This document shows positions 1 through 9,581 of a stretch of 37,936 nt of DNA, in pieces (positions within the stretch are counted from its first letter, which is position 1; every line of letters starts with the position of its first letter). The DNA comes from an uncultured Acidaminococcus sp. GTDB lineage: Bacteria; Bacillota_C; Negativicutes; Acidaminococcales; Acidaminococcaceae. A model generated the notes under the pieces. That model searched no databases, was not told where the DNA came from, and saw only the letters and a program-made list of their open reading frames with translations. The stretch is taken from positions 1-37,936 of the forward strand of contig OMUE01000112.1 in NCBI GenBank assembly GCA_900314165.1, written 5' to 3'. Position numbers and translations under genes: made by a program.

Positions 1-127
1 CTACTTTGCACATTCTGCTGATGGCGCCGCTGCGGTAAAGTAGTGCTTCTGTCAGGGAGGTGGTACCTGCGCCACCATGACCGACAATTGCCACGTTTCT
101 GATTTTATCACCTGTATACTCTTTCAC
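1..127 (-). CDS. EF-G-like translational GTPase, N-terminal fragment
   Basis: The first 42 codons of a gene that leaves the window on the left. It starts at GTG (125-127), seven bases after a GGGGG ribosome binding site; an overlapping ATG two bases upstream is out of frame and stops at once. The peptide (VKEYTGDKIRNVAIVGHGG and onward) matches the G1 region of the EF-G-like GTPases found beside true EF-G in many Firmicutes, and continues into the usual TSLTEALLYRSGAISRM segment. The P-loop reads GHGGAGTTS, so threonine (residue 22) stands where the Walker A lysine is expected. The family is expected to bind GTP and act on the ribosome, but its exact role is unclear. Family assignment is fairly secure; the rest of the protein cannot be seen. 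Confidence 0.72.
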   Translation of the reverse strand, partial: MKEYTGDKIRNVAIVGHGGAGTTSLTEALLYRSGAISRMCKV

Positions 128-291
128 ATTACAGCCCCCTTTGGTCACGTTTTCATATTCAGATGGTATCTATTTCGCTAAATCGGTGCAGATTTCCTGC
201 TTTTATGTGAAAATTCTTGAGATTTTGGAGAGACCATGTTGGAAGTGTAATGTACTTTACAGTTATTGTCTGTATCAACTACACTTAAATT

Positions 292-331
292 AAAAACCGC
301 CTACCCTGCAAGGTAAGCGGTTTTCTTTTTT
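292..331. terminator. Bidirectional rho-independent terminator
   Basis: Stem AAAACCGC-C-TACC (293-305) pairs with GGTA-A-GCGGTTTT (312-324), with one mismatch and a six-base loop. A T-run follows on the plus strand, and A-rich sequence on the left gives a T-run on the minus strand. It lies just past the 3' end of the minus-strand membrane-protein gene and so would end that recG-containing transcript. Confidence 0.75.
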
Positions 332-360
332 CTTTTTTCTTTTTTCTTTTTTCTTTTTTT
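322..360 (+). repeat. Seven-base tandem repeat (CTTTTTT)
   Basis: Cytosines at 325, 332, 339, 346 and 353 mark about five tandem copies of the heptamer CTTTTTT. It abuts the terminator on the left and the AG-rich dispersed repeat on the right. Copy number in such tracts often varies by slippage. Confidence 0.8.
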
Positions 361-373
361 CCCTCTTCGCTCT

Positions 374-1090
374 TCACTCTTCGCTCTTCGCTTTTTTATT
401 CTTCACATGCTGCCGATACAGCAGGCCGCCATAGATCAGGATGACCAGGGTTACCAGGATGGCCAGGCGGTGCATGTTTTCGTGGAAGTTCACAATATCA
501 TGGCCCAGAACCACTTCCAGGGCGGTGGACGGGAATTTGCCTATAAATGTGGCAATCACATAATCCCGCAGGCTCATCCGGCTGATAGCCCCCAGGCAGG
601 TCAGGATGCCAGAGGGAAAATAGGGCAGCGTCCGTGCCAGAGCCATAGCCACCAGGCCTTTTTCACTACTCATCTCATCCAGCTTCTTCAGGTTATTGCT
701 CTTGACAATGACCTGTTCCGCCGTGGAACGGAGGAAATATCGCATGATCAGGAAGCTGATAATGACGCCTACGGACTCTGCGCACCAGGAAATCGTCACG
801 CCGATGGGCAGCCCGAACACGACGCCGTTAGCCGTGGACAGAAAGATAGAAGGCAGGCAGCCTGCTGCGTTGATAAACACATCCAGCAGAAAGCTGACCA
901 CGATGGCCCAGGGCCCATAGGACTGTAGGAACGCCACGGTTTCCTTCATATTGCCGCCCTTAGCCAAATGGATGACCTGAGGATAAAAACCCGGATCCAC
1001 GATGTGAATCAATAGTAATAATACGATCAGGCCTACAAAGGCTGCAATCTTAAAAGTCTTCTCCTGATATTTGTCCGCACTTTGCTCCAT
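374..1090 (-). CDS. TVP38/TMEM64 (VTT/DedA-like) family membrane protein
   Basis: A 238-residue polytopic inner-membrane protein. Hydrophobic segments lie near residues 13-30, 55-75, 80-115, 165-195 and 205-225. The central part (SILFD-like turn, then ISWCAESVGVIISFLIMRYF, and ALARTLPYFPSGILTCLGAIS) fits the VTT domain, a DedA relative implicated in lipid or small-molecule transport across membranes; the substrate is unknown. It starts 22 bases after recG ends, so the two are probably cotranscribed. Its last codons (KKAKSEE, then TGA) lie in an AG-rich dispersed repeat that also ends pnp and the GT51 gene, so the C-terminal tail is probably repeat-derived. Family call is good; function unknown. 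Confidence 0.83.
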   Translation of the reverse strand: MEQSADKYQEKTFKIAAFVGLIVLLLLIHIVDPGFYPQVIHLAKGGNMKETVAFLQSYGPWAIVVSFLLDVFINAAGCLPSIFLSTANGVVFGLPIGVTISWCAESVGVIISFLIMRYFLRSTAEQVIVKSNNLKKLDEMSSEKGLVAMALARTLPYFPSGILTCLGAISRMSLRDYVIATFIGKFPSTALEVVLGHDIVNFHENMHRLAILVTLVILIYGGLLYRQHVKNKKAKSEE

Positions 1091-1112
1091 TTTTTCCTAT
1101 CCCCTATACGTA

Positions 1113-3179
1113 TTAAGCATCAAATATACGCTGGAACCGCCCATCAAACTGGGCCGTAGCCGCCGCATTGACCACCTGGGACGCTATGGCTTTGTTCCCC
1201 ATAGCCCATTGGGCCGCTTTGCGGGCTTCCAACAATGTACCTGTATCTCGTAGTATATCAGCAATATACAAGTCAGACAAGCCATGTTGGCGCAATCCGA
1301 AGAATTGGCCGGCTCCCCGCAGCTCCAGATCCTTCTCCGCCAACAGGAACCCGTCGCTGCAGGTCCGCATGATCTGCAGCCGTTCCAGGGTCACAGGATT
1401 CTGAGACGCCGTCAAAAGGACGCAGTAGGACTGGGCACTGCCCCGGCCTACCCGGCCCCGCAGCTGGTGCATCTGGGCCAGTCCGAAGCGGTCCGCCCCT
1501 TCTATGATCATCAGGGTGGCATTGGGCACATTGACCCCGACTTCCACTACGGTGGTCGTGATAAGCACCTTCGTACGGCCGCTGACGAAAGCTTCCATGA
1601 CTTCATCCTTTTCGTCCGCTTTCAGACGGCCGTGGAGCAGGCCGCAGGGAATCCCCTTCAAATATTTTGCAGTCAGTTCGTCGTACAGATCCGTAGCCGC
1701 TTTGGCGTCCACCCCTTCGGATTCTTCAATCAAAGGGCACACCACATAGGCCTGATGCCCTTCCTGAATCTGGTGGATAAGGCCCTTGTACACAGCAGGG
1801 CGCTTGTCCTCCGTGTAGCACAGGGTCTGGACCGGCTTCCGTCCCGGCGGCAGGCCCTTCATAAGGGACACGTCCAGATCCCCGTACACCGTGAGCGCCA
1901 GGGTCCGGGGGATGGGCGTTGCCGTCATAACGAGTACGTGAGGCGCATAGGGGGACTTTTCCTGCAGTTTCGCTCGTTGAGCTACCCCGAACCGGTGCTG
2001 CTCATCCGTAATGACAAGGGCCAGGGAGTGAAACGTGACAGCGTCCTGAATCAATGCGTAGGTGCCCACTACGGCCTGGATGGAACCATCGGCCAGGCCT
2101 GCCAGCACTTCTTTTTTCTGCTTGGGGGCCAGGCTGCCCGTGAGAAGCGCCGTGTGGATGCCTGCAGGTTCCAGCACCTTCTGCATTTCCTGATAATGCT
2201 GCTCCGCCAGGATTTCCGTAGGCGCCATCATGCAGCCCTGATAGCCGTTCTCTACAGCTTTTGCCAGAGCCAGAAAAGCCAGAGCCGTCTTGCCGCTGCC
2301 CACGTCCCCCTGGACCAGGCGGTTCATGGGCTCTGCGCTCTGCATGTCGTCGTCGATTTCCCGCCAGGCCTTCTGCTGAGCGTCCGTGAGAGAAAAGCCG
2401 AAATTCTTCAGCACGCTGTGCCATAGTTTGCCGCAGCGGCTCATCTTGATGCCCGTCCCCGCCTTCTTCACCTGACGGCGATGGTACAACAGGCCGCACT
2501 GGAGGAAGAACAGTTCTTCAAAGATAAAGCGCTGCCGGGCTTTTTCCAACAACTCCTTCGTTTTGGGAAAATGGATATTCTCCAAAGCTTCCAGCCGTGG
2601 CAGGAAGCGGTACTGGTTCATAATTTTCTCTGGCAGGCATTCCGGCAGCTGCTCCTTCCGGGCCAGGATGAGAGCCTGGCGCATGGCGCTGCGGACCTGG
2701 TTCTGGGTCAGGCTGCCAGCCAGAGCGTATGTAGGCAGGATCCCCGGTGCTTCCTGCCGCTCGTCCTTCACTTTCGAAATGCTGGCTCCGGCTGCGGTCT
2801 TGCTGGTCCGGCCCTGGGTGATCTTGCCGATGACGAATACCTCATCCCCACTGGCCAGGCTGCGGATAGAGTACACCTGGGCTCCGAACAGGAACACTTC
2901 CACAAAGCCCGTATCATCTCCTACGATGACGGAGGCGTATTGGAGCCGCCGGGCACTGCGCCGCTGGTTTAGCCGCACGATATGGCCTTGGAACAGCTGC
3001 ATCTCGCCCCCTGTAGTCAATTGGGCAATAGGCTTTACGTGGGAGTAGTCCAGGTAACAGCCCTGCCGGGGATAATGGTTCAGCAGGTCCCCAATAGTTT
3101 CTACTTCTATACTTTGAAATTCCTGGGCCTTCTTAGGCCCTATCCCTTTTAATTTTGTCAGAGGTTCCTGCCACCACAT
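1113..3179 (-). CDS. recG: ATP-dependent DNA helicase RecG
   Basis: A 688-residue superfamily 2 helicase that remodels stalled replication forks and branch-migrates Holliday junctions. The N-terminal wedge/OB region (about 1-170) opens with a KLKGIGPKKAQEF segment typical of RecG. The helicase core shows Walker A GDVGSGKT near residue 290, the DEQH box (TDEQHRFG) near 389, TATPIPRTLALTVYGDLDVS in motif III, and QLRGRVGRG (motif VI) near 572. The C-terminal RecG signature DLELRGAGQFFGLRQHG is intact, and length is normal for the family. The ATG is eight bases after AAGGAG. It is divergent from rpmB and is followed within 22 bases by the membrane-protein gene. Confidence 0.97.
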   Translation of the reverse strand: MWWQEPLTKLKGIGPKKAQEFQSIEVETIGDLLNHYPRQGCYLDYSHVKPIAQLTTGGEMQLFQGHIVRLNQRRSARRLQYASVIVGDDTGFVEVFLFGAQVYSIRSLASGDEVFVIGKITQGRTSKTAAGASISKVKDERQEAPGILPTYALAGSLTQNQVRSAMRQALILARKEQLPECLPEKIMNQYRFLPRLEALENIHFPKTKELLEKARQRFIFEELFFLQCGLLYHRRQVKKAGTGIKMSRCGKLWHSVLKNFGFSLTDAQQKAWREIDDDMQSAEPMNRLVQGDVGSGKTALAFLALAKAVENGYQGCMMAPTEILAEQHYQEMQKVLEPAGIHTALLTGSLAPKQKKEVLAGLADGSIQAVVGTYALIQDAVTFHSLALVITDEQHRFGVAQRAKLQEKSPYAPHVLVMTATPIPRTLALTVYGDLDVSLMKGLPPGRKPVQTLCYTEDKRPAVYKGLIHQIQEGHQAYVVCPLIEESEGVDAKAATDLYDELTAKYLKGIPCGLLHGRLKADEKDEVMEAFVSGRTKVLITTTVVEVGVNVPNATLMIIEGADRFGLAQMHQLRGRVGRGSAQSYCVLLTASQNPVTLERLQIMRTCSDGFLLAEKDLELRGAGQFFGLRQHGLSDLYIADILRDTGTLLEARKAAQWAMGNKAIASQVVNAAATAQFDGRFQRIFDA

Positions 3180-3204
3180 TTTCTCTTCTCCTTATAAATT
3201 TTAC

Positions 3205-3234
3205 TTGCATTCCCTGTTCCTTTTGTGCTAGAAT
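3205..3234 (+). promoter_or_regulatory. rpmB promoter (sigma-70 type)
   Basis: TTGCAT (3205-3210), an 18-base spacer, then TAGAAT (3229-3234), about 55 bases before the rpmB start. It lies in the 109-base gap between the divergent recG and rpmB genes. Confidence 0.55.
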
Positions 3235-3288
3235 ATTTGCATTGAGTCAAAACAAAGCATTGCCTTATAACTAGAAGGAGGTGGGACC

Positions 3289-3480
3289 ATGGCATGCATC
3301 TGTGAAATCTGCAACAAAGGTGAGCTGTCCGGTAACAACGTCAGCCGTTCCAATAGACATGTAAAACGTTCTTGGAAACCTAACGTTCAAAAGGTTAAAG
3401 CGATGGTAGACGGTGAAGTGAAGAGCATCAACGTATGCACTCGCTGCTTACGTTCCGGCAAGGTTACCCGCGCCATCTAA
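3289..3480 (+). CDS. rpmB: 50S ribosomal protein L28
   Basis: A 63-residue large-subunit ribosomal protein. CEIC (C5, C8) and CTRC (C50, C53) form the zinc-binding pairs of the four-cysteine (C+) form of L28, and the NNVSRSNRHVKRSWKPN core is characteristic. The ATG follows a very strong site, AGAAGGAGGTG, as suits a highly expressed gene. It is monocistronic: its own promoter lies upstream and a terminator begins 10 bases past the stop. Retention of the cysteines suggests there is no need for a zinc-free replacement here. Confidence 0.97.
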   Translation: MACICEICNKGELSGNNVSRSNRHVKRSWKPNVQKVKAMVDGEVKSINVCTRCLRSGKVTRAI

Positions 3481-3490
3481 GCTAAAGGTT

Positions 3491-3527
3491 AAAAAAGAGG
3501 CTGTGAGAAATCATGGCCTCTTTTTTT
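3491..3527 (+). terminator. rpmB terminator
   Basis: Stem AAAAAAGAGGCTGTGA pairs with TCATGGCCTCTTTTTT (two G-T wobbles) around a GAAA loop, followed by a T-run. The A-run on the left lets it also serve the convergent zinc-ribbon gene. The CTGTGA part resembles the GCTGTGAAAC stem family seen elsewhere in the window. Confidence 0.85.
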
Positions 3528-3531
3528 ATTT

Positions 3532-3963
3532 TTATAGTTTTTGTCCACAGGCGGGACAGAACGCCGCATTCTTCGGCACCGCCGCCCCGCAATTGGGACA
3601 GACGCGGCTTTCGGTATAAGCCTGGGCTTTTTCTTCGAACAGCTCTACAAACTTCATGGTCTCCTTGTTCTGGAGTTTCAGGCTGTACACTTCTAGTTGT
3701 TCCTTATGGATGTCCACGATGACCTGGCAGCCCTCTGCCAAAGGCTGCACGTTGAATACGAAGATTTTCTTTTTCAGTTTGCCGAACAGGAAGGATTTTT
3801 CCCCCGTGAGGATGGTTCCCGTCAGCAGCATATTGGCATCGTCCTGCTGCTCCACTTCCACCTGCATGTCCTGAGCTGTCTGCAAGCCCAGCTGCCAGGC
3901 CACATTGGCCGGAAGCCGGTACACCTGTTCTACAAAGCTGCCACCGCTGCCGTTTACCTGCAT
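3532..3963 (-). CDS. Zinc-ribbon protein of unknown function
   Basis: A 143-residue soluble protein not recognised over most of its length. The C-terminal 25 residues form a zinc ribbon, CPNC and CPAC separated by AAVPKNAAF. The N-terminal 110 residues look beta-rich, with no signal peptide or membrane segment. The start is well placed, seven bases after AAAGGAGG. The gene begins 13 bases after the EIIA-like gene stops, and its ribosome binding site starts at that stop codon, so the two are surely cotranscribed. A regulatory or adaptor role linked to the PTS protein is possible but rests only on position. Confidence 0.7.
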   Translation of the reverse strand: MQVNGSGGSFVEQVYRLPANVAWQLGLQTAQDMQVEVEQQDDANMLLTGTILTGEKSFLFGKLKKKIFVFNVQPLAEGCQVIVDIHKEQLEVYSLKLQNKETMKFVELFEEKAQAYTESRVCPNCGAAVPKNAAFCPACGQKL

Positions 3964-3976
3964 GGTGCCGCCTCCT

Positions 3977-4480
<504 letters not shown>

Positions 4481-4512
4481 TCATAACATTTTTATTTTAG
4501 CATAAGAATACG

Positions 4513-4545
4513 AAAAAGGCTATTGCACATGCAATAGCCTTTTTT
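4513..4545. terminator. Terminator downstream of pnp
   Basis: A perfect 14-bp stem, AAAAAGGCTATTGC with GCAATAGCCTTTTT, and an ACAT loop, flanked by a T-run on either strand. It lies past the pnp stop on the minus strand and upstream of the EIIA gene, so it should isolate the EIIA pair from pnp transcription. Confidence 0.85.
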
Positions 4546-4554
4546 ACGGGTACA

Positions 4555-4645
4555 GTCGCCCCCGTAGGGGGAGAGGGCCATCTTCAGATGGCGAGGGGGC
4601 AGTGCAGCGCACGCCTCTTCTCTCTTTACTCTTCGCTCTTCGCTT
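4555..4645 (-). repeat. Composite dispersed repeat (hairpin element plus AG-rich repeat)
   Basis: Two repeat modules side by side. Positions 4555-4614 carry GTCGCCCCCGTAGGGGGAGA, a small stem GCCATC-TTCA-GATGGC, and GGGGGCAGTGCAG; a second copy lies at 34168-34224. Positions 4616-4645 carry, on the minus strand, the AG-rich repeat AAAGCGAAGAGCGAAGAG, which runs into pnp and encodes its last residues and stop codon. Confidence 0.75.
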
Positions 4646-6731
4646 TTCTTTTGTTTTCCCCTTGCAGGACAGCCTTACGGGACAGGTTCAGGCGGCCTTT
4701 GGAGTCGATTTCCACCAGTTTTACCACGATTTCATCGCCTACGTTCACCACATCTTCTACCTTTTCCACCCGTTCCTTGGCCAGTTGGGAAATATGGACC
4801 AGGCCTTCCCGGCCGGGCATGAATTCCACAAAGGCACCGAAGTTCATGAGGCGGGTCACCTTGCCGGTGTAAATCTTGCCCACTTCGGGCACAGCCGTAA
4901 TGTCTTTGATGGTCTTGATGGCCTTGTCGGCAGATTCGCTGTCGGCAGCGGCAATGTACACGGTGCCATCGTCTTCAATATCAATCTTGGCGCCGGAATC
5001 TTCCACAATCTTCTTGATGATCTTGCCCCCCGGTCCGATGATGTCTTTGATCTTATCGGGATCTACCTTCAGGGTGGTAATCTTCGGAGCGTGTTTCTTC
5101 AGGGTCTTGCGCGGTTCAGGGATGCATTCCAGCATCTTGCCCAGGATGAACAGACGGCCCTTCTTGGCCTGAGCCAGAGCCTGACGGAAGATTTCCTTGT
5201 TGATGCCATCGATCTTGATATCCATCTGCATAGCGGTAATGCCTTCAGCCGTACCGGTGACTTTGAAGTCCATATCGCCCAGAGCGTCTTCCAGACCTTG
5301 GATATCCGTCAGGATCGTGAAGTCGTCCCCTTCTTTTACCAGGCCCATTGCCACACCGGCTACAGGAGCCTTGATGGGCACGCCGGCATCCATCAGGGAC
5401 AGAGTGCTGGCGCAGGTGCTGGCCATGGAGGAAGAACCGTTGGATTCCAGCACTTCGGAAACCAGGCGGATGGTGTACGGGAATTCTTCTTCAGAAGGAA
5501 TGACAGGCAGCAGAGCCCGTTCTGCCAGGGCACCGTGGCCGATTTCGCGGCGGCCGGGGCTGCGCAGAGGTTTCGTTTCGCCTACGGAATAAGGCGGGAA
5601 ATTGTAGTGGTGGATGTACCGTTTCGTAATATCGTCACCCAGGACTTCCAAAGTCTGAGCTTCACGGAGCGGTGCTAAAGCCAGGCAGTTCAGAACCTGG
5701 GTCTGGCCACGGGTAAACAGGCTGCAGCCGTGAGGACGGGCCAACAGGCCTACTTCGCAGCTGATAGGACGGATTTCGTCCAGGTCACGGCCATCGGGAC
5801 GGATCTTGTCTACGGAGATGGTATGACGGACTACGGCCTTGATCAGCTTTTGGATGATGTAGGCAATATCCACGCCGTTGTCAGGATATTTTTCCAGGAA
5901 GTGGTCGGCGATTTCGTTCTTGACTTCGTCCACCATCTTTTCCCGGCGTTTCTTGTCCGCATCCATGAGGGCAGCTTTCAGTTTCGCTTCGCCGTATTCA
6001 CGGATTTCTTCTTTCAGTTCGGCAGGAGGCGTATAAACGGGCACTTCCATCTTGGGTTTGCCCACTTCGACCTGGATCTGCTTCTGGAATTCTACCAGCT
6101 TCTTGATTTCCCCATGAGCGAACCAGATGGCATCCAGCATGGTGTCTTCGGAAACTTCCTTAGCACCGGCTTCGACCATCAGGATAGCGTCTTCCGTACC
6201 GGCTACGGCCAGGTTCAGCAGGCTGACCTTAGCTTGTTCCACCGTAGGGTTCACGATGAACTGGCCATCAATGAGGCCCACCCGGACACCGGCAATGGGT
6301 CCTTCAAAGGGAATATCGGAAATAGACAGGGCGCAGGATGCACCGATCATAGCAGGGATATCCGGGGCATTGTCCGGGTCCACGGACACAGCCGTAGCCA
6401 CGATCTGCACGTCGTTATGATACCCTTCCGGGAACATGGGGCGGATAGGACGGTCAATGAGCCGGCTGGTCAGGATAGCCGTTTCAGCAGGGCGCCCTTC
6501 TCTGCGCAGGAAACCTCCGGGAATCTTTCCCACCGCGTACATCTTTTCTTCAAAATCCACAGTCAGCGGGAAGAAATCCACGCCTTCCCGAGGGGTATCA
6601 GTCCCCGTTACAGCCACAACCACTGCGGTTTCGCCGTAGCGGATCAACACGGCCCCATTGGCCTGTTTTGCGATTTTGCCTGTTTCAATGGTGAGAGTTC
6701 TTCCTCCCAGTTCCGTACTAAATGTATGCAT
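4626..6731 (-). CDS. pnp: Polyribonucleotide nucleotidyltransferase (PNPase)
   Basis: About 701 residues; phosphorolytic 3'-to-5' exoribonuclease of mRNA turnover. Two RNase PH-like domains (about 1-215 and 310-545) flank an alpha-helical linker. A KH domain ([13 protein letters not shown], near 563) and an S1 domain ([19 protein letters not shown], from about 614) follow. I place the start at the ATG at 6731 ([11 protein letters not shown]): AAGGAGG lies nine bases upstream of it, whereas the in-frame ATG three codons earlier directly abuts AAGGAGG and could not be used well. The C-terminus KAKSEE and stop come from a dispersed repeat shared with two unrelated genes. It is monocistronic, with terminators on both sides. 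Confidence 0.97.
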   Translation of the reverse strand: MHTFSTELGGRTLTIETGKIAKQANGAVLIRYGETAVVVAVTGTDTPREGVDFFPLTVDFEEKMYAVGKIPGGFLRREGRPAETAILTSRLIDRPIRPMFPEGYHNDVQIVATAVSVDPDNAPDIPAMIGASCALSISDIPFEGPIAGVRVGLIDGQFIVNPTVEQAKVSLLNLAVAGTEDAILMVEAGAKEVSEDTMLDAIWFAHGEIKKLVEFQKQIQVEVGKPKMEVPVYTPPAELKEEIREYGEAKLKAALMDADKKRREKMVDEVKNEIADHFLEKYPDNGVDIAYIIQKLIKAVVRHTISVDKIRPDGRDLDEIRPISCEVGLLARPHGCSLFTRGQTQVLNCLALAPLREAQTLEVLGDDITKRYIHHYNFPPYSVGETKPLRSPGRREIGHGALAERALLPVIPSEEEFPYTIRLVSEVLESNGSSSMASTCASTLSLMDAGVPIKAPVAGVAMGLVKEGDDFTILTDIQGLEDALGDMDFKVTGTAEGITAMQMDIKIDGINKEIFRQALAQAKKGRLFILGKMLECIPEPRKTLKKHAPKITTLKVDPDKIKDIIGPGGKIIKKIVEDSGAKIDIEDDGTVYIAAADSESADKAIKTIKDITAVPEVGKIYTGKVTRLMNFGAFVEFMPGREGLVHISQLAKERVEKVEDVVNVGDEIVVKLVEIDSKGRLNLSRKAVLQGENKRKAKSEE

Positions 6732-6804
6732 CCTCTGCATCCTCCTTAATTTACACTCTTGGCATTATGAAAAGATTATACTACACCGGAGCAAAAAAGG
6801 CTAT

Positions 6805-6840
6805 AAAAAAGAGCTGTGAAAAATAGTTCACAGCTCTTTC
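6805..6840 (-). terminator. Terminator of the arginine operon
   Basis: A 13-bp perfect stem, AAAGAGCTGTGAA (6808-6820) with TTCACAGCTCTTT (6827-6839), and a six-base loop. On the minus strand it is followed by CTTTTTTATAG. It begins eight bases after the argH stop and belongs to the GCTGTGAAA stem family. Confidence 0.88.
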
Positions 6841-6847
6841 TATTGAA

Positions 6848-8266
6848 TTAAAGCTTCCCCTGCAGCTCTTTCAGAGCCTGCTTTTGGGAAGCGATGGCCT
6901 CCTCGCCCAGGCGGACCTGGGTTTCGTTCTGGCTGGGAGCGGGACCTCCGTAGCTGGTCCGGGCTGCCACGCAGTTTTCCGGTTTTAGGGCTTCCAGCAG
7001 GTCTTCCTCAAACAGCGGAGACATCTTCTTGTATTCGTCCATGGTCAGTTCGTTCAGGAACTTGCCTTCCTTAATGGCGTAGGCCACGGCCTCCCCTACG
7101 ACGGCATGAGCCTTGCGGAAGGGCATCCCCTTGCGCACCAGGTAATCGGCCAGGTCCGTAGCGTTGGAGTAGTCCTTGTGGACAGCTTCCGCCATGCGCT
7201 TTTCGTTGACGGTCATGGTCAGGATCATATCCCGGTACACGGTCAGGGAGAATTTCACCGTATCGATGGTATCGAACAAGCCTTCCTTGTCTTCCTGCAG
7301 GTCCTTGTTATAGGCCAGAGGCAGACCTTTTACAGTGGTCAGGAGGCCCATCAGGCTGCCATACACCCGACCCGTCTTACCCCGGACCAGTTCGGAAATA
7401 TCCGGATTCTTTTTCTGGGGCATCATGGAAGAGCCTGTTGCAAAAGCATCGTCCAGTTCGATAAAGCCGAATTCTGTGGAAGACCACAGGCACATTTCCT
7501 CACTGAGTCTGGACAGGTGCAGCATAATTAAGGAAGCACAGGACAGGAATTCCAGGATATAATCACGGTCGCTGACCGCGTCCATGCTGTTGCCGTACAC
7601 GTGGGAGAAATGCAGTTCGTCCGCTACCTGGAACCGGTCGATGGGCAGCGTAGTGCCGGCTACAGCACCGGCGCCCAGGGGCATCATGTCGCAGCCCTGC
7701 CAAACACCCTGCAGCCGGCGGAAATCCCGGCGCAGCATGTTGAAGTAAGCCAGCATGTGGTGGGCGAACGTGATGGGCTGAGCCCGCTGCAGATGGGTGT
7801 AGCCGGGCATCAGGGTCTTCAGGTGTTTTTTAGCCATGGTCAGCAGGGCTTCTTCAAATTTGATCAGAAGCTCCATGACTTCCGTTACTTCCCGCTTCAT
7901 GTACAGGTGCATGTCCAGAGCGACCTGGTCGTTGCGGCTTCTGGCCGTATGAAGACGGGCACCGGCAGCCCCGATTTTATCCGTCAGGGCAGCCTCAATA
8001 TTCATATGAATATCTTCCAGTTCCGTCTTGAATTCAAATTTACCTTCTTCGATTTCCGCCAGGATCTCTTTCAGGCCTTTTTCGATGGCATCGGCATCGT
8101 CCTGGGAGATAATGCCGGTTTTAGCCAGCATATGGGCGTGGGCAATGGAGCCCCGGATATCTTCGCGGTACAGGCGCTTATCATAGTCGATGGACGCGTT
8201 AAACGCGTCCACCAGAGCATTTGTATCTTTACTGAAGCGGCCTCCCCATAATTTTGTCTTGGCCAT
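6848..8266 (-). CDS. argH: Argininosuccinate lyase
   Basis: A 472-residue enzyme of the fumarase/aspartase superfamily that splits argininosuccinate into arginine and fumarate, the last step of arginine synthesis. The family signature [12 protein letters not shown] is near residue 275, with [12 protein letters not shown] near 110 and the [12 protein letters not shown] segment near 155. The start [13 protein letters not shown] is typical. Its ATG overlaps the argG stop (TAATG), so translation is coupled to argG. It is the last gene of the argBDFGH operon and is followed directly by a strong terminator. Length is normal and no odd residues were seen. Confidence 0.97.
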   Translation of the reverse strand: MAKTKLWGGRFSKDTNALVDAFNASIDYDKRLYREDIRGSIAHAHMLAKTGIISQDDADAIEKGLKEILAEIEEGKFEFKTELEDIHMNIEAALTDKIGAAGARLHTARSRNDQVALDMHLYMKREVTEVMELLIKFEEALLTMAKKHLKTLMPGYTHLQRAQPITFAHHMLAYFNMLRRDFRRLQGVWQGCDMMPLGAGAVAGTTLPIDRFQVADELHFSHVYGNSMDAVSDRDYILEFLSCASLIMLHLSRLSEEMCLWSSTEFGFIELDDAFATGSSMMPQKKNPDISELVRGKTGRVYGSLMGLLTTVKGLPLAYNKDLQEDKEGLFDTIDTVKFSLTVYRDMILTMTVNEKRMAEAVHKDYSNATDLADYLVRKGMPFRKAHAVVGEAVAYAIKEGKFLNELTMDEYKKMSPLFEEDLLEALKPENCVAARTSYGGPAPSQNETQVRLGEEAIASQKQALKELQGKL

Positions 8267-9489
8267 TATTTCAACTTCCCTTGTTTCATGAGTGCACGAA
8301 CGGTCAGAGGCAGGCCGAACAGGGTGATGAAGCCCTTGGCATCCGTTTGATCATAGACGTCATCTGCACCGAAGGTTACATATTCCTTGCTGTACAGGGA
8401 GTACGGGCTGGTGGTGCCGGCGGAAATGATGTTGCCTTTGTACAGTTTCATCTTTACGGTACCGGTTACGGTCTTTTGGGTTTCGTCTACAAAAGCCTGC
8501 AGAGCTTCCCGCAGCGGGGAGAACCACATGCCATCGTATACCAGTTCTGCATAGCGGTTGGCAATGACTTCCTTGTAGTTATAGGTTGCCCGATCCAGGC
8601 AGATGTTTTCCAGTTCGTTATGAGCGTAGTAGATGATGGAACCACCGGGGGTTTCGTACACGCCACGGTCCTTCATGCCAACGAGACGGTTTTCTACCAT
8701 ATCCGCAATGCCGATACCATTGCGCTTACCGATTTCGTTCAGGGTTTCTACCAGCTTCACCGGTTCCATCTTTTCGCCGTTGACAGCCACAGGCACGCCT
8801 TCTTCGAAATCCAGCGTTACGTATTCATCTTTATCAGGAGCGGATTCTGGAGTGGAGCTCATGACGTAGATTTCAGATTTCGGTTCGTTGGCCGGATCTT
8901 CCAGGTCGCCGCCTTCATGGGACAGGTGCCAGATATTCCGGTCCATGGAATAGTCCTTCTTCTTCGTAACAGGTACGGGGATATTGTGAGCTGCCGCATA
9001 GTCGATTTCGTCGTCACGGCTGCGGATATTCCATTCTCTCCAGGGAGCGATGACCTGCAGTTGAGGAGCCAGAGCCTTGATGCCCAGTTCGAAACGGACC
9101 TGGTCGTTGCCCTTACCGGTAGCACCGTGGCAGATGGCGTCAGCATTTTCCTTCAGAGCCACATCTACCAGATATTTTGCAATGACGGGCCGGGCAATGG
9201 AAGTACCCAGCAGATATTTCTTTTCATAAATGGCGCCGGATTTTACCATGGGCCATGCATATTCCCGCAGGAATTCATCTCTCAGATCCAGGATATAGGC
9301 TTTGCTGGCACCGGATTTGATAGCCTTGTCATGAACGGGGGCTACTTCTTCCCCTTGTCCTACGTCGGCCGTCATGGTGATGACTTCGCAATTGTTATAG
9401 TTTTCTTTCAGCCAGGGAATGATAACGCTGGTATCCAGGCCGCCGGAATAGGCTAATACGACTTTCTTAATGTCTTTCTTATCTTTCAT
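8266..9489 (-). CDS. argG: Argininosuccinate synthase
   Basis: About 407 residues; joins citrulline and aspartate with ATP to form argininosuccinate. The N-type ATP pyrophosphatase P-loop [10 protein letters not shown] lies at residues 13-22, and [13 protein letters not shown] and [14 protein letters not shown] are typical. The start is ambiguous. AAAGGAG sits four bases before an ATG at 9495 and ten bases before the ATG at 9489 ([11 protein letters not shown]); I use 9489. A still earlier in-frame ATG (9510) lies upstream of the ribosome binding site and is unlikely. The stop overlaps the argH start by one base. A CCGTAGGG-type repeat sits in the gap to argF. Confidence 0.95.
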   Translation of the reverse strand: MKDKKDIKKVVLAYSGGLDTSVIIPWLKENYNNCEVITMTADVGQGEEVAPVHDKAIKSGASKAYILDLRDEFLREYAWPMVKSGAIYEKKYLLGTSIARPVIAKYLVDVALKENADAICHGATGKGNDQVRFELGIKALAPQLQVIAPWREWNIRSRDDEIDYAAAHNIPVPVTKKKDYSMDRNIWHLSHEGGDLEDPANEPKSEIYVMSSTPESAPDKDEYVTLDFEEGVPVAVNGEKMEPVKLVETLNEIGKRNGIGIADMVENRLVGMKDRGVYETPGGSIIYYAHNELENICLDRATYNYKEVIANRYAELVYDGMWFSPLREALQAFVDETQKTVTGTVKMKLYKGNIISAGTTSPYSLYSKEYVTFGADDVYDQTDAKGFITLFGLPLTVRALMKQGKLK

Positions 9490-9529
9490 TCTCATGAGTC
9501 TCCTTTGCATTCGTCTTTATAGGTACAAC

Positions 9530-9570
9530 ACGGGCGGGCCGCCCTACGGTTGGACCGCCCCTACGGATTT
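9530..9570. repeat. CCGTAGGGG-family repeat between argF and argG
   Basis: A short GC-rich sequence with CGGGCGGGCCGCCCTACGG followed by CCGCCCCTACGGATTT. The CGCCCCTACGGATT end is shared with copies at 24416-24429 and (as GCCCCTACGGATT) 33368-33380. It can fold (GGGCGG with CCGCCC) inside the arg transcript and might act as a processing or partial termination site. Confidence 0.6.
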
Positions 9571-9581
9571 AACTGATTCAC

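Noticed and set aside
322..400. Possible CRISPR or satellite array from regular repeats
   Set aside because: The units are seven- to eight-base tandem repeats with no spacers, and no cas gene is in the window.
1284..2426. A 380-codon plus-strand frame opposite recG
   Set aside because: Antisense shadow of recG; no plausible product.
5730..6749. A 339-codon plus-strand frame, and others, opposite pnp
   Set aside because: Antisense to a certain pnp gene, phenylalanine- and histidine-rich, without domain or initiation signals.
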